Notes: generated from the letters alone by a model not told the origin. A stretch of DNA of 15,383 bases from Parvularcula sp964484475 (GCA_964484475.1 CAZAFU010000066.1:1-15383), one strand, 5' to 3'. Positions 1 to 6,241 are shown, numbered from the stretch's first letter. A program made the numbers and translations.

Positions 1-54
1 TGAACGCCCAACGGTTTTCAAGACCGCCGCTTTCGACCGCTCAGCCACTCCTCC
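1..54 (-). tRNA. tRNA-Ser (anticodon UGA), 3' part outside the window
   Basis: Read on the minus strand, the sequence starts with the 7-base acceptor strand GGAGGAG (plus positions 54 to 48), then T8-G9 and a D-arm with GCTGAGCGGTC. A 5-bp anticodon stem follows, with loop CTTGAAA; the anticodon TGA is the complement of plus positions 18-20. This is the usual layout of a bacterial serine tRNA reading UCN codons. The long variable arm, T-arm and CCA end would lie left of position 1, so the gene is cut by the window edge. It lies 48 bp beyond the lexA stop on the same strand. The 5' half is clear; the missing 3' half prevents a full fold check. Confidence 0.9.
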
Positions 55-102
55 GAACAGGTGCCGCCCCATAGCGGAGCGCGGCGCTGTTGCAAACTCC
101 GA

Positions 103-789
103 TCAGTATTCCCGGACCAGTCCCTTGAGCCGCCCCTGCACCTTCACCTGGCTCGGATTGAAGATGCGGGTCTCGTAGGCAGGGTTGGCAGCCTCCAGCG
201 CGATCGATCCGCCCTTCTTGCGAAGACGTTTGAGAGTGGCCTCTTCATCCTCGATCAGCGCAACGACGATCTCGCCATTCGGTGCATCGTCGCAACGCTG
301 GATGATGACCGTGTCACCGTCGAGGATACCCGCTTCGATCATCGAATCGCCCTGCACCTCCAGAGCGAAGTGTTCACCGCCGCCCAGCATCGAGGGAGGC
401 ACCGTCACGCGGTTCTGCTCGTGCTGGATGGCCGCGATCGGCGTGCCCGCAGCAATGCGGCCAAGCACAGGCACCCCCTGCTCTTCGAAGCCGCCGCCAC
501 CCCCTTCGGCCTCACCGAAATTGGGGTTCTCGATGACTGCCGGGCGGAAGGGCTCGCGCCGCTGGGGAGCTGTATCCTCAGGCAAGCGCAGCACTTCGAG
601 AGCGCGCGCCTTGTGGGGAAGCCGGCGAAGGAAGCCGCGTTCCTCGAGGGCCGTGATCAGGCGGTGGATGCCCGATTTCGACCGCAGGTCGAGGGCCAGT
701 TTCATCTCTTCGAACGACGGGGAAACGCCCGTCTCCTCGAGACGCTCGTGGATGAAGATGAGAAGAGCGCGCTGTTTGGCGGTGAGCAT
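103..789 (-). CDS. lexA: LexA, SOS-response repressor and self-cleaving protease
   Basis: Repressor of the DNA-damage regulon; RecA filaments trigger its self-cleavage. The 228-residue product has the normal family length. Residues 1-65 form the winged helix-turn-helix beginning MLTAKQRALLIFI, the family's N-terminal signature. An acidic, Gly-rich linker (about 70-105) follows, then the peptidase S24 domain. The cleavage site Ala114-Gly115 lies in GRIAAGTPIAA, the nucleophile Ser149 in GDSM, and the general base Lys187 in ATLKRLR. The ATG at 789 is preceded by GAGG at 5-base spacing and directly follows the promoter and operator described separately. The gene is divergent from the outer-membrane protein gene at 973. 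It is probably autoregulated through the GTTC-N7-GTTC box. Confidence 0.96.
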   Translation of the reverse strand: MLTAKQRALLIFIHERLEETGVSPSFEEMKLALDLRSKSGIHRLITALEERGFLRRLPHKARALEVLRLPEDTAPQRREPFRPAVIENPNFGEAEGGGGGFEEQGVPVLGRIAAGTPIAAIQHEQNRVTVPPSMLGGGEHFALEVQGDSMIEAGILDGDTVIIQRCDDAPNGEIVVALIEDEEATLKRLRKKGGSIALEAANPAYETRIFNPSQVKVQGRLKGLVREY

Positions 790-815
790 CGGGACCTCTA
801 GAACAAAGCATGACC

Positions 816-844
816 GTTCTAAAGTTGTTCCGCTTCGCCGTCAA
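816..844 (-). promoter_or_regulatory. lexA promoter with overlapping SOS box (GTTC-N7-GTTC at 816-830)
   Basis: On the minus strand a -35 element TTGACG (plus 844-839) is followed after 17 bp by a -10 element TAGAAC (821-816). The direct repeat GTTC TAAAGTT GTTC (plus 816-830; GAAC-N7-GAAC on the lexA strand) covers the -10 and part of the spacer, so bound LexA would block RNA polymerase. GTTC-N7-GTTC is the known LexA target of Alphaproteobacteria, unlike the CTG-N10-CAG box of E. coli. Position 816 lies 27 bp upstream of the lexA ATG. A further GAAC at 801-804 is nearby but not at the 7-bp spacing. Confidence 0.85.
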
Positions 845-972
845 CAGCCGGTGGTAGGGCCCTGGCGGAAAGTCCGGGCGCTGCCGAACGCTACAGCGTA
901 TCACTGCATAAGGGCTGCGTTCATCTGTTCCGCGTGAATCCGCAATCGCGTATGAGCCCGGTCGGGAACGAA

Positions 973-2334
973 ATGAAACGCATCAGTGGGACAGCGGCGA
1001 CGCTCACGGTCATGTGGGCGATACCGGCTTGCTACGCGCAGGAAAGCGTGGAGCGATCCGTCGAGGACCGCTTGCGTGCACTCGAAGAATCCGCAGCCAC
1101 GGAAATCGAAGCGCTCAAGCGGCAGAACGAGGCGCTGCGGCGCGAACTCGAAGACCTTCAGGGTACCGTGCAGTCGCTGTCCTCCCGCCCGTCGGAAGAG
1201 GAACAGAAGACCGAGCCTGCGCAGAAACAAACACCGAGGCGCCGCCAGCCCGAGCCGCTGAGGCCGACGACACCGGCCCCCGAAACTCCCGAGGATATCC
1301 CCGAGCAGGTCGGGGAGGCGCCGGAAGAGGACGTGATCGATCAACCGACGGCCCTCTTCGGCAACTTCGTCGGTGTTCTGACGCCGAAGGGCACGCTCCT
1401 GGCCGAAACCGGCATCAACTACACGACGTCCTCTGACAACCGCTTCTTCTTTTCCGGTGTCGAAATCATCGATGCCCTGATCATCGGCGCGATCGAAGCG
1501 CGTGATACGGACCGCACATCGATCTCGGCATCGCAAACCCTGCGGTTCGGGTTGACCGGCAGGCTCGAAGTCGACGCGACGATCCCCTTCGTCCAGCAAT
1601 ATGACCGCGTCGCCAACATCGCGATCCAGGATCCGCGCGACAGCATCCGCGACCGTGACGGCAGCGGGCTCGGCGATATCTCCTTCGGCCTTCACTACCA
1701 GCTCAACCAGGGCCGGCGCTGGCCCGTGGTGATCGCCAACATCAGGGGGAAGGCGCCGACGGGCTCCGGCCTCTTCGACCTCGACGAGGACGAAGCGGCG
1801 ACGGGGTCGGGTTATTGGAGCGTGGAGCCGAGCCTGACCTTCATCAAGCGGACGGACCCTGTCGTCCTGTTCGGGAACATCGGATACCAGGTCAATCTCG
1901 AGACCGATGCCGGGCTGACGAACATCGACGTGGTCGAAAATCCGCAAGGGCCGGACCTGCCGCCCATTCTGACGACCACCAGGACCCGGTTCATCGATTT
2001 CGACGCAGGCGACGCACTGCGAACGTCCTTCGGCCTCGGGATCGCCCTGAACGAGAGGGTGAATCTCAATTTCGGCTACGACCAGTCCTACATCTTCAAG
2101 AGCGAGACCAGGACCGAGACCACCCGGGTCAGCGTCCAGGACGGGCGCGAAGTCGGTCGCGAAGGCCCCACCCTTTCGACGCAGGAAGGCCAGGAAACGA
2201 CCATCGGGTCCTTTCTTTTCGGCGTCTCCTACCGCCCCACGCGCAAGCTTCGCGTCGGGGTGACGACCGGCATCGGCGCAACCGACGAGGCGCCCGATGT
2301 CAATGTCAGTCTGCGTAGTCAGTACGCGTTTTAG
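973..2334 (+). CDS. Outer-membrane beta-barrel protein with N-terminal coiled coil, FapF-like exporter candidate
   Basis: Predicted outer-membrane channel of about 453 residues. A signal peptide (1-22, MKRISGTAATLTVMW, cleavage after CYA) is followed by a heptad-rich coiled coil (about 26-72, including LRALEES and LKRQNEALRRELEDL). A Pro/Glu-rich linker comes next (73-125), then a long beta-barrel region (128-453) ending in the C-terminal Phe typical of barrel proteins. The segment from GVLTPKGTLLAETGINY through NRFFFSGVEI and the later RFGLTGRLEVDATIPF resembles my recollection of the FapF/phenol-MetA-type transporter family. FapF is the trimeric channel with a periplasmic coiled coil that exports Fap amyloid subunits. 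I chose the ATG at 973 because it gives a clean signal peptide and has GGGA upstream; a GTG at 934 and an ATG at 952 are in frame. Barrel class is likely; the FapF role is inferred from domain order and neighbours. Confidence 0.7.
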   Translation: MKRISGTAATLTVMWAIPACYAQESVERSVEDRLRALEESAATEIEALKRQNEALRRELEDLQGTVQSLSSRPSEEEQKTEPAQKQTPRRRQPEPLRPTTPAPETPEDIPEQVGEAPEEDVIDQPTALFGNFVGVLTPKGTLLAETGINYTTSSDNRFFFSGVEIIDALIIGAIEARDTDRTSISASQTLRFGLTGRLEVDATIPFVQQYDRVANIAIQDPRDSIRDRDGSGLGDISFGLHYQLNQGRRWPVVIANIRGKAPTGSGLFDLDEDEAATGSGYWSVEPSLTFIKRTDPVVLFGNIGYQVNLETDAGLTNIDVVENPQGPDLPPILTTTRTRFIDFDAGDALRTSFGLGIALNERVNLNFGYDQSYIFKSETRTETTRVSVQDGREVGREGPTLSTQEGQETTIGSFLFGVSYRPTRKLRVGVTTGIGATDEAPDVNVSLRSQYAF

Positions 2335-2622
2335 TGCGTGACCGGCCGCGGCCGGGCAGTTCCATATAAGTTTCGAACACACTGCTTCGCATGCGCCGAA
2401 CGGCCGTGCACGCTTTATCTATTCAACAAGTTCAACGGGGTTGCACGGATTGTACTCCGACGCACGGAAGTGCAACGCGATGCATTTAGTTTCTTTACTG
2501 TCTTTTCTCTGTTCATGAAGTTTGACTGCCTCACCCGTTGTAATTATCCGTACCTTCGTCTGCTGATGTGAGTTGCTTCGTACGCGGCGGATTCCAGCAA
2601 GCAAGGACTAGGGAACGAACCT
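2335..2622 (+). promoter_or_regulatory. 288-bp non-coding region with probable promoter of the repeat-protein operon
   Basis: No convincing gene lies here. The sequence is visibly richer in A and T than the surrounding coding DNA, with pyrimidine runs such as tttctttactgtcttttctc. A possible sigma-70-type promoter is TTGACT (2522-2527), 17 bp, then TATCCG (2545-2550); only the -35 half is strong. This would leave a 5' untranslated leader of roughly 65-70 bases before the ATG at 2623. The size suggests that the repeat-protein gene and those after it are transcribed separately from the outer-membrane gene upstream, and that a regulator may bind here. The promoter positions are tentative. Confidence 0.4.
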
Positions 2623-3807
2623 ATGAAAAAACTTCTGATGATGAGCCTGTCGGCAGCCGCGATGCTCGCGACTTCGAGTGCTTTTGCGCAGGACGACAGC
2701 GACGCCGAAGCAGATGACGCCCTCGACCGGATCGTCAACGGCGAAGGTGCCCAGGCCGGAAACGACGCCCAGGTCGGTGACAATGCCAACGGTGACGACG
2801 GCGACCTGAGGGACAATGACCTCGACATCGGTGCCGGCGACGACGGCGATGGCCGTGACAACACCTTCGGCAACTTCGGCGACGGTGACGACGGTGATGG
2901 CCGCGACAACACCTTCGGCAACTTCGGCGATGGTGACGACGGCGATGGCCGCGACAACACCTTCGGCAACTTCGGCGATGGTGACGACGGCGACCTGAGG
3001 GACAACGACCTCGACATCGGTGCCGGGGACGATGGCAATCTCCGCGACAACGATCTCGATATTGGTGCCGGCGACGACGGCAATCTCCGCGACAACGACC
3101 TCGATATCGGCGCGGGCGACGACGGCGATGGCCGTGACAACACCTTCGGCAACTTCGGCGATGGTGACGACGGCGACCTGAGGGACAACGACCTCGACAT
3201 CGGTGCGGGTGACGACGGGTATAATCGTGACAACGACTATTCCATGGACAACTCCAACGATGGTGACGATGGCGACCTTCGTGACAACGAGCTGAACGTC
3301 GATGTCGGCCGCGGGGACGACGGGGACAATCGTGACAACGACTACTCCACCAACCTGACGGTCGGTGACATCGCAGTCGATATCGGTCGCGGCGACGACG
3401 GCGACAACCGTGACAACGACTACTCGATGGACAACTCGAAGACCCAGACCGCCGGCGCGAGCTCGGTCCAGGCGATCGACGGGGATATCGATTTCGATGC
3501 CTATGGCGTCTATCAGTCGAACGACACCGACCTGCAATCGACCTTCTCCGGCGTCGGGTTCGGCCTGATGCAGATGGCCGAAAGCGACGGCAGCGACGAC
3601 AACGGCAGCAGTGACGGAAGTGACAGCTCCAGTGAGGAATGCTGCCTGCCGACGATCACCACCGGGACGATCGGGGGCATCACCCTCGACTCCGCCAGTG
3701 GTGTCTATACGGTGAACGCGAACACCGGCGTGGGTTCCTTCCAGAACTCCACCGCGATCAACGTCAACACCACCTCGCCGGCCGCGCCAGCGCCCGCCGG
3801 CAACTAA
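2623..3807 (+). CDS. Exported Asp-rich repeat protein, candidate major fibre (FapC-like) subunit
   Basis: A 394-residue secreted protein of unknown family. Residues 1-22 are a textbook signal peptide (MKKLLMMSLSAAAMLATSSA, cleavage after AFA). Residues 57-273 are 13 consecutive repeats of 15-26 residues, each beginning GDDG and carrying RDN at repeat positions 7-9. Type A continues as DLDIGA, type B as TFGNFGD; the last four are longer and more diverged. A spacer (274-319) and a Ser/Asp-rich stretch (320-339) lead to a vicinal Cys pair (C340-C341). The tail has alternating polar/beta-prone residues (GVYTVNANTGVGSFQNSTAI) and ends in Pro/Ala. Secretion, repeats and the neighbouring barrel and C39 genes suggest an extracellular fibre or matrix protein. 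The dense Asp could bind Ca2+. It has no RTX GGxGxDxUx consensus. Export is well supported; fibre formation is inference. Confidence 0.75.
   Translation: MKKLLMMSLSAAAMLATSSAFAQDDSDAEADDALDRIVNGEGAQAGNDAQVGDNANGDDGDLRDNDLDIGAGDDGDGRDNTFGNFGDGDDGDGRDNTFGNFGDGDDGDGRDNTFGNFGDGDDGDLRDNDLDIGAGDDGNLRDNDLDIGAGDDGNLRDNDLDIGAGDDGDGRDNTFGNFGDGDDGDLRDNDLDIGAGDDGYNRDNDYSMDNSNDGDDGDLRDNELNVDVGRGDDGDNRDNDYSTNLTVGDIAVDIGRGDDGDNRDNDYSMDNSKTQTAGASSVQAIDGDIDFDAYGVYQSNDTDLQSTFSGVGFGLMQMAESDGSDDNGSSDGSDSSSEECCLPTITTGTIGGITLDSASGVYTVNANTGVGSFQNSTAINVNTTSPAAPAPAGN
2791..3441 (+). repeat. In-frame tandem repeat array, 13 units of 45-78 bp
   Basis: Unit starts are 2791, 2836, 2884, 2932, 2980, 3025, 3070, 3115, 3163, 3208, 3262, 3313 and 3391. 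Type A units are 45 bp and type B units are 48 bp; the four distal units are irregular. Copies are very close at DNA level: the second and third of the 48-bp run (2884 and 2932) differ at one base. The A/B pair at 2932-3024 differs from the one at 3115-3207 at about three bases of 93. That near-identity, including third codon positions, points to recent duplication or gene conversion. Every unit keeps frame. Confidence 0.9.
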
Positions 3808-3814
3808 GGCGGTG

Positions 3815-3847
3815 GGTCCCGGGGGTTTCTACCCCGCCCCCGGGACC
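3815..3847 (+). terminator. Strong hairpin after the repeat-protein gene, candidate partial terminator or mRNA stabiliser
   Basis: GGTCCCGGGGG (3815-3825) and CCCCCGGGACC (3837-3847) form a perfect 11-bp GC-rich stem with an 11-base loop. It starts 7 bases after the repeat-protein stop codon and is followed by TTCCCTTTCC, a weak pyrimidine tract rather than a run of T. The downstream genes have no obvious promoter of their own. Partial termination or 3'-end protection would let the repeat protein be made in excess over its accessory proteins, as is common for fibre subunits. The stem is certain; its function is inference. Confidence 0.6.
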
Positions 3848-3891
3848 TTCCCTTTCCGACCCCTTTCCAATCAAAACCAGGCAGGTGCATC

Positions 3892-4278
3892 ATGTTGACA
3901 GCGACGATGGTGGTGATGGCGATCCAGGGCTTGCCCCCTGCACTCGACATCCCCGAAGCACCGCTGGCCGACGACCCCTTCCACCAGCTTGCCACCCTCG
4001 AGACCCCCGACCTGAGAGAGGCGGCGGGTCGCGGTGCAGGCTACGGCATCGATCTTTCCGGCTACGATGTGGTGGATATCGAGAACTACCAGAACAACAA
4101 TGCCAGCCTCGACGGCAGTGTCGAGAACAGCCAGGTTTCCGACACCCGGACCGGCTCGGTCACCGACAACGTCATCGAGGGAAATTCGGGGATCACCACG
4201 GTCTTCATCAACAGCGGCAACAACGTGGTCCTGCAAAGCAGCGTCCAGATCAACGTCTACACGCCCGTGGGTCCCTGA
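3892..4278 (+). CDS. Small Asn-rich protein, candidate minor fibre subunit or nucleator
   Basis: A 128-residue protein that I cannot place in a named family with certainty. The N-terminus (MLTATMVVMAIQGLPPA) is hydrophobic but lacks Lys/Arg, so a Sec signal is plausible yet weak. The C-terminal half is rich in Asn, Ser, Gly and Val (IENYQNNNASLDGSVENSQ, then NSGITTVFINSGNNVVLQ) and ends SSVQINVYTPVGP. This N-x-G ... Q-x-S-x-x-INV pattern also occurs at the end of the repeat protein upstream (NTGVGSFQNSTAINV), suggesting shared ancestry or co-assembly like FapB with FapC. The ATG at 3892 has CAGG six bases upstream. The gene sits 3 bp before the C39 peptidase gene, so the two are probably translated from one message. 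Confidence 0.6.
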   Translation: MLTATMVVMAIQGLPPALDIPEAPLADDPFHQLATLETPDLREAAGRGAGYGIDLSGYDVVDIENYQNNNASLDGSVENSQVSDTRTGSVTDNVIEGNSGITTVFINSGNNVVLQSSVQINVYTPVGP

Positions 4279-4281
4279 GCC

Positions 4282-4998
4282 GTGCGCAGATGGATTGCTT
4301 TTGCCCTGCTCTCACTCTCCTGCCCGCAGGCGGTGCACGCACAGGACGAGGCGCTCTATGAAGCGATCTATGCGGATACCTTCCTGCGCGTTCCGGTCCA
4401 GACCTATCACGACCGGCAATATGCCCGGGTCATCCGGCAGCGCTATGACTTCTCCTGCGGCTCGGCCGCCCTCGCGACGCTCCTCACCTACCACTACGAC
4501 ATCCCGAGGACGGAAGTGGATGTCTTCGTCAGCATGTGGGAAGCGGGAGAGAAGGACCTGATCCGTGAGCGCGGCTTCTCCCTTCTCGACATGAAGCGCT
4601 ACCTTCTCGAAGGAGGCGTCCAGGCCGATGGCTTCAACGTGCCCATCGACAAGCTGGAGGAACTTGCCCTCCCCGGGATCGCGCTGATCAATTCAAACGG
4701 GTACAGCCATTTCGTGGTGGTCAAGGGCGTTCGCGGCGATGCCGTTCTCATAGGCGATCCTTCGGTAGGACTCGTCGTTCGGTCCAAGGAAGAATTCCTC
4801 GAGACCTGGAACGGGACCATGCTCTTCCTACGGGGCTTCGTCCCGTGGGGGCGCGCATCCTGGAACGACACGCAGGACTGGTCCGCACATCCGACGGGCC
4901 GGCCTTTCGACAGGCTTCCCCTCCCCGACCTTGCCATCGAGACGCTCCATGCGACCCGGGCCTTCAACTCGGGCTTTGCCGTGGGGAGAGGCTTCTGA
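4282..4998 (+). CDS. Exported C39-family (papain-like) peptidase, FapD-like
   Basis: A 238-residue protein with a signal peptide (1-20, cleavage after VHA) and one peptidase C39 domain. The core motif QRYDFSCGSAALATLL supplies the oxyanion Gln53 and catalytic Cys59. YSHFVVV supplies His143 and GDP supplies Asp159, so the whole catalytic set is present. C39 domains cut after double-glycine leaders when fused to ABC exporters. Stand-alone exported versions occur in Fap operons (FapD), where the peptidase is needed for fibre biogenesis. No ABC-transporter domain is attached or nearby, which fits the FapD type better than bacteriocin export. The start is GTG, 3 bp after the previous stop. The C-terminus (190-238) is an extra extension. 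Fold assignment is strong; the substrate is unknown. Confidence 0.85.
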   Translation: MRRWIAFALLSLSCPQAVHAQDEALYEAIYADTFLRVPVQTYHDRQYARVIRQRYDFSCGSAALATLLTYHYDIPRTEVDVFVSMWEAGEKDLIRERGFSLLDMKRYLLEGGVQADGFNVPIDKLEELALPGIALINSNGYSHFVVVKGVRGDAVLIGDPSVGLVVRSKEEFLETWNGTMLFLRGFVPWGRASWNDTQDWSAHPTGRPFDRLPLPDLAIETLHATRAFNSGFAVGRGF

Positions 4999-5453
4999 TG
5001 TCGTCGGCGGCCGCCCTCCTGCTCCTGCAATCCATCGCGCTGCCGGTCGGCGCCTTTGAGGGCGTCAGCTCCGGGTCCGACCCGTTCGCGGGGCTCGAGC
5101 CGATCGCGGACGAACGGCTCGCCGAGCAGCGAGGCAGGCTGAATGTCGGCGGTTTCGACCTGGAATTCGGCCTTGCGATCGAGGTCAACGGCCAGCTCGT
5201 CCAGCACCTGTCCACAGCACCCCAGGAGGTTGCCCAGGCCATCAGGTCAAGCGGCAGGACCCCTGTTGTCGCGGGCCTCACCTACGAGCATGCAGGGCAG
5301 CTTACGGTGGTCGAGAACAGTCTCGACCATGCGGTCCTGAGCCAGCGCGTGGTCGTCGATGTCGTCGTGACCGACGTTTCCGCACAGCTCGCGAGCCCGG
5401 GGGCCAGCATGATGCGCGACCTTCCGCCCCCGAACCTTTTCGGCAGCCTCTAG
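4998..5453 (+). CDS. Small exported protein of unknown family, last gene of the fibre-like cluster
   Basis: A 151-residue product. The ATG shares its A with the preceding TGA stop (TGATG) and has GGGGAGAGG upstream, so it is translationally coupled to the C39 peptidase gene. Residues 1-19 (MSSAAALLLLQSIALPVGA) look like a signal peptide without a basic n-region. The mature part begins with an acidic segment and then ERLAEQRGRLNVGGFDLEFG, containing a Gly-Gly pair, followed by an alternating beta-prone stretch and a Pro-rich end (DLPPPNLFGSL). I do not recognise the family. Its position suggests an accessory or minor fibre component, or a substrate of the neighbouring peptidase at the Gly-Gly. 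Its stop codon overlaps the trpC stop on the other strand. Confidence 0.65.
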   Translation: MSSAAALLLLQSIALPVGAFEGVSSGSDPFAGLEPIADERLAEQRGRLNVGGFDLEFGLAIEVNGQLVQHLSTAPQEVAQAIRSSGRTPVVAGLTYEHAGQLTVVENSLDHAVLSQRVVVDVVVTDVSAQLASPGASMMRDLPPPNLFGSL

Positions 5454-6241
5454 CCCGGCGTCACCGCCGAGAGGAGGTCGCGCAGCGCATCCCGCGGGGT
5501 CGCCGCCCGCATCAGGTGTTCCCCGATCAGGAAGCGCCGGCACCCCCCAGAGACCAGGCTTCGTATCGCTTCGGCACCATCGACACCGCTTTCGGAGACA
5601 ATGGGCACGCCTTCCGCCTTGGCCATGAGCTCGATGGTCGTGGAAAGATCGGTCCTGAATGTCTTGAGGTTGCGGTTGTTCACTCCGAGAAGGTCAGGGG
5701 ACAGCCGAAGTCCCCTCTCGAGTTCGTTCTCGTCATGGACCTCCACCAGCGTATCGAGCCCCGCCTCGCCTGCCGCGTCACGCAGGGCAATGGCTTCATC
5801 GTCGGTAAGGGCCGCCATGATGATCAGGATCGCGTCCGCGCCCCATGCCTGCGCCTCGACCACCTGATAGGGATCGACCATGAAGTCCTTGCGCAGAAGG
5901 GGTATGCTGACATTCTCGCGGGCGAGCCTCAGGTTCTCCGGCGCGCCCATGAAGCTCGGCTCGTCGGTGAGGACGGAAAGGCATGCTGCCCCACCCTCTT
6001 CGAGCTGCCTTGCAAGATCGGCAGGGTCGAAATCCTCGCGGATCACGCCCTTTGAAGGGCTCGCCTTCTTCACCTCGGCGATGATGCCGAGACCGTTCTC
6101 CGCCGCGCCATGGAGCTGCCTTGCGAACCCCCTGGGAGACTGCTCCGCCGCGCGGTGCTTCAGTTCGACGAGGGGAACCTGCGCTTTCGCCTCGGCGACT
6201 TCGTCGCGCTTGTAGGCGATGATGCGATCAAGCACGTTCAT
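5450..6241 (-). CDS. trpC: Indole-3-glycerol phosphate synthase
   Basis: A cytoplasmic TIM-barrel enzyme that closes CdRP to indole-3-glycerol phosphate in tryptophan synthesis. Its 263 residues match the monofunctional family. Visible signatures are IIAEVKKASPSKG (Glu56, Lys58), LLRKDF (catalytic Lys118), LVEVHD (Glu167), GVNNRNL (Asn188) and IVSESG (Glu217-Ser218), so all catalytic residues are in place. There is no fused TrpF domain. The ATG overlaps the trpD stop by 4 nt (ATGA), so it is the last gene of the trp run. At its 3' end the TAG stop overlaps the TAG of the convergent small exported-protein gene within one CTAG, leaving no room for a terminator between them. Confidence 0.96.
   Translation of the reverse strand: MNVLDRIIAYKRDEVAEAKAQVPLVELKHRAAEQSPRGFARQLHGAAENGLGIIAEVKKASPSKGVIREDFDPADLARQLEEGGAACLSVLTDEPSFMGAPENLRLARENVSIPLLRKDFMVDPYQVVEAQAWGADAILIIMAALTDDEAIALRDAAGEAGLDTLVEVHDENELERGLRLSPDLLGVNNRNLKTFRTDLSTTIELMAKAEGVPIVSESGVDGAEAIRSLVSGGCRRFLIGEHLMRAATPRDALRDLLSAVTPG

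Noticed and set aside
901..2382. Minus-strand open frame of 493 codons opposite the outer-membrane protein gene
   Set aside because: It is a by-product of high GC and codon bias; the Arg/Gly/Asp-rich translation has no recognisable motif, while the plus-strand product has a signal peptide, coiled coil and barrel end.
2791..3441. Repeat array as a possible CRISPR
   Set aside because: Units are contiguous, in-frame and coding with no unique spacers of constant length; no cas genes are present.
2791..3441. RTX-type calcium-binding repeats with type I secretion
   Set aside because: The GGxGxDxUx nonapeptide is absent, the protein has an N-terminal Sec signal peptide, and no type I ABC exporter is nearby.
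2608..3537. Minus-strand open frames with Val/Ile-rich repeats opposite the Asp-rich repeats
   Set aside because: The periodicity is the mirror of the plus-strand repeats; there is no signal peptide or ribosome site, and the plus-strand frame has both a signal peptide and family-like context.
4282..4998. C39 peptidase as part of a bacteriocin ABC exporter
   Set aside because: There is no ABC or membrane domain in the protein, no HlyD-like gene and no clear bacteriocin precursor; an exported stand-alone peptidase fits the Fap type better.
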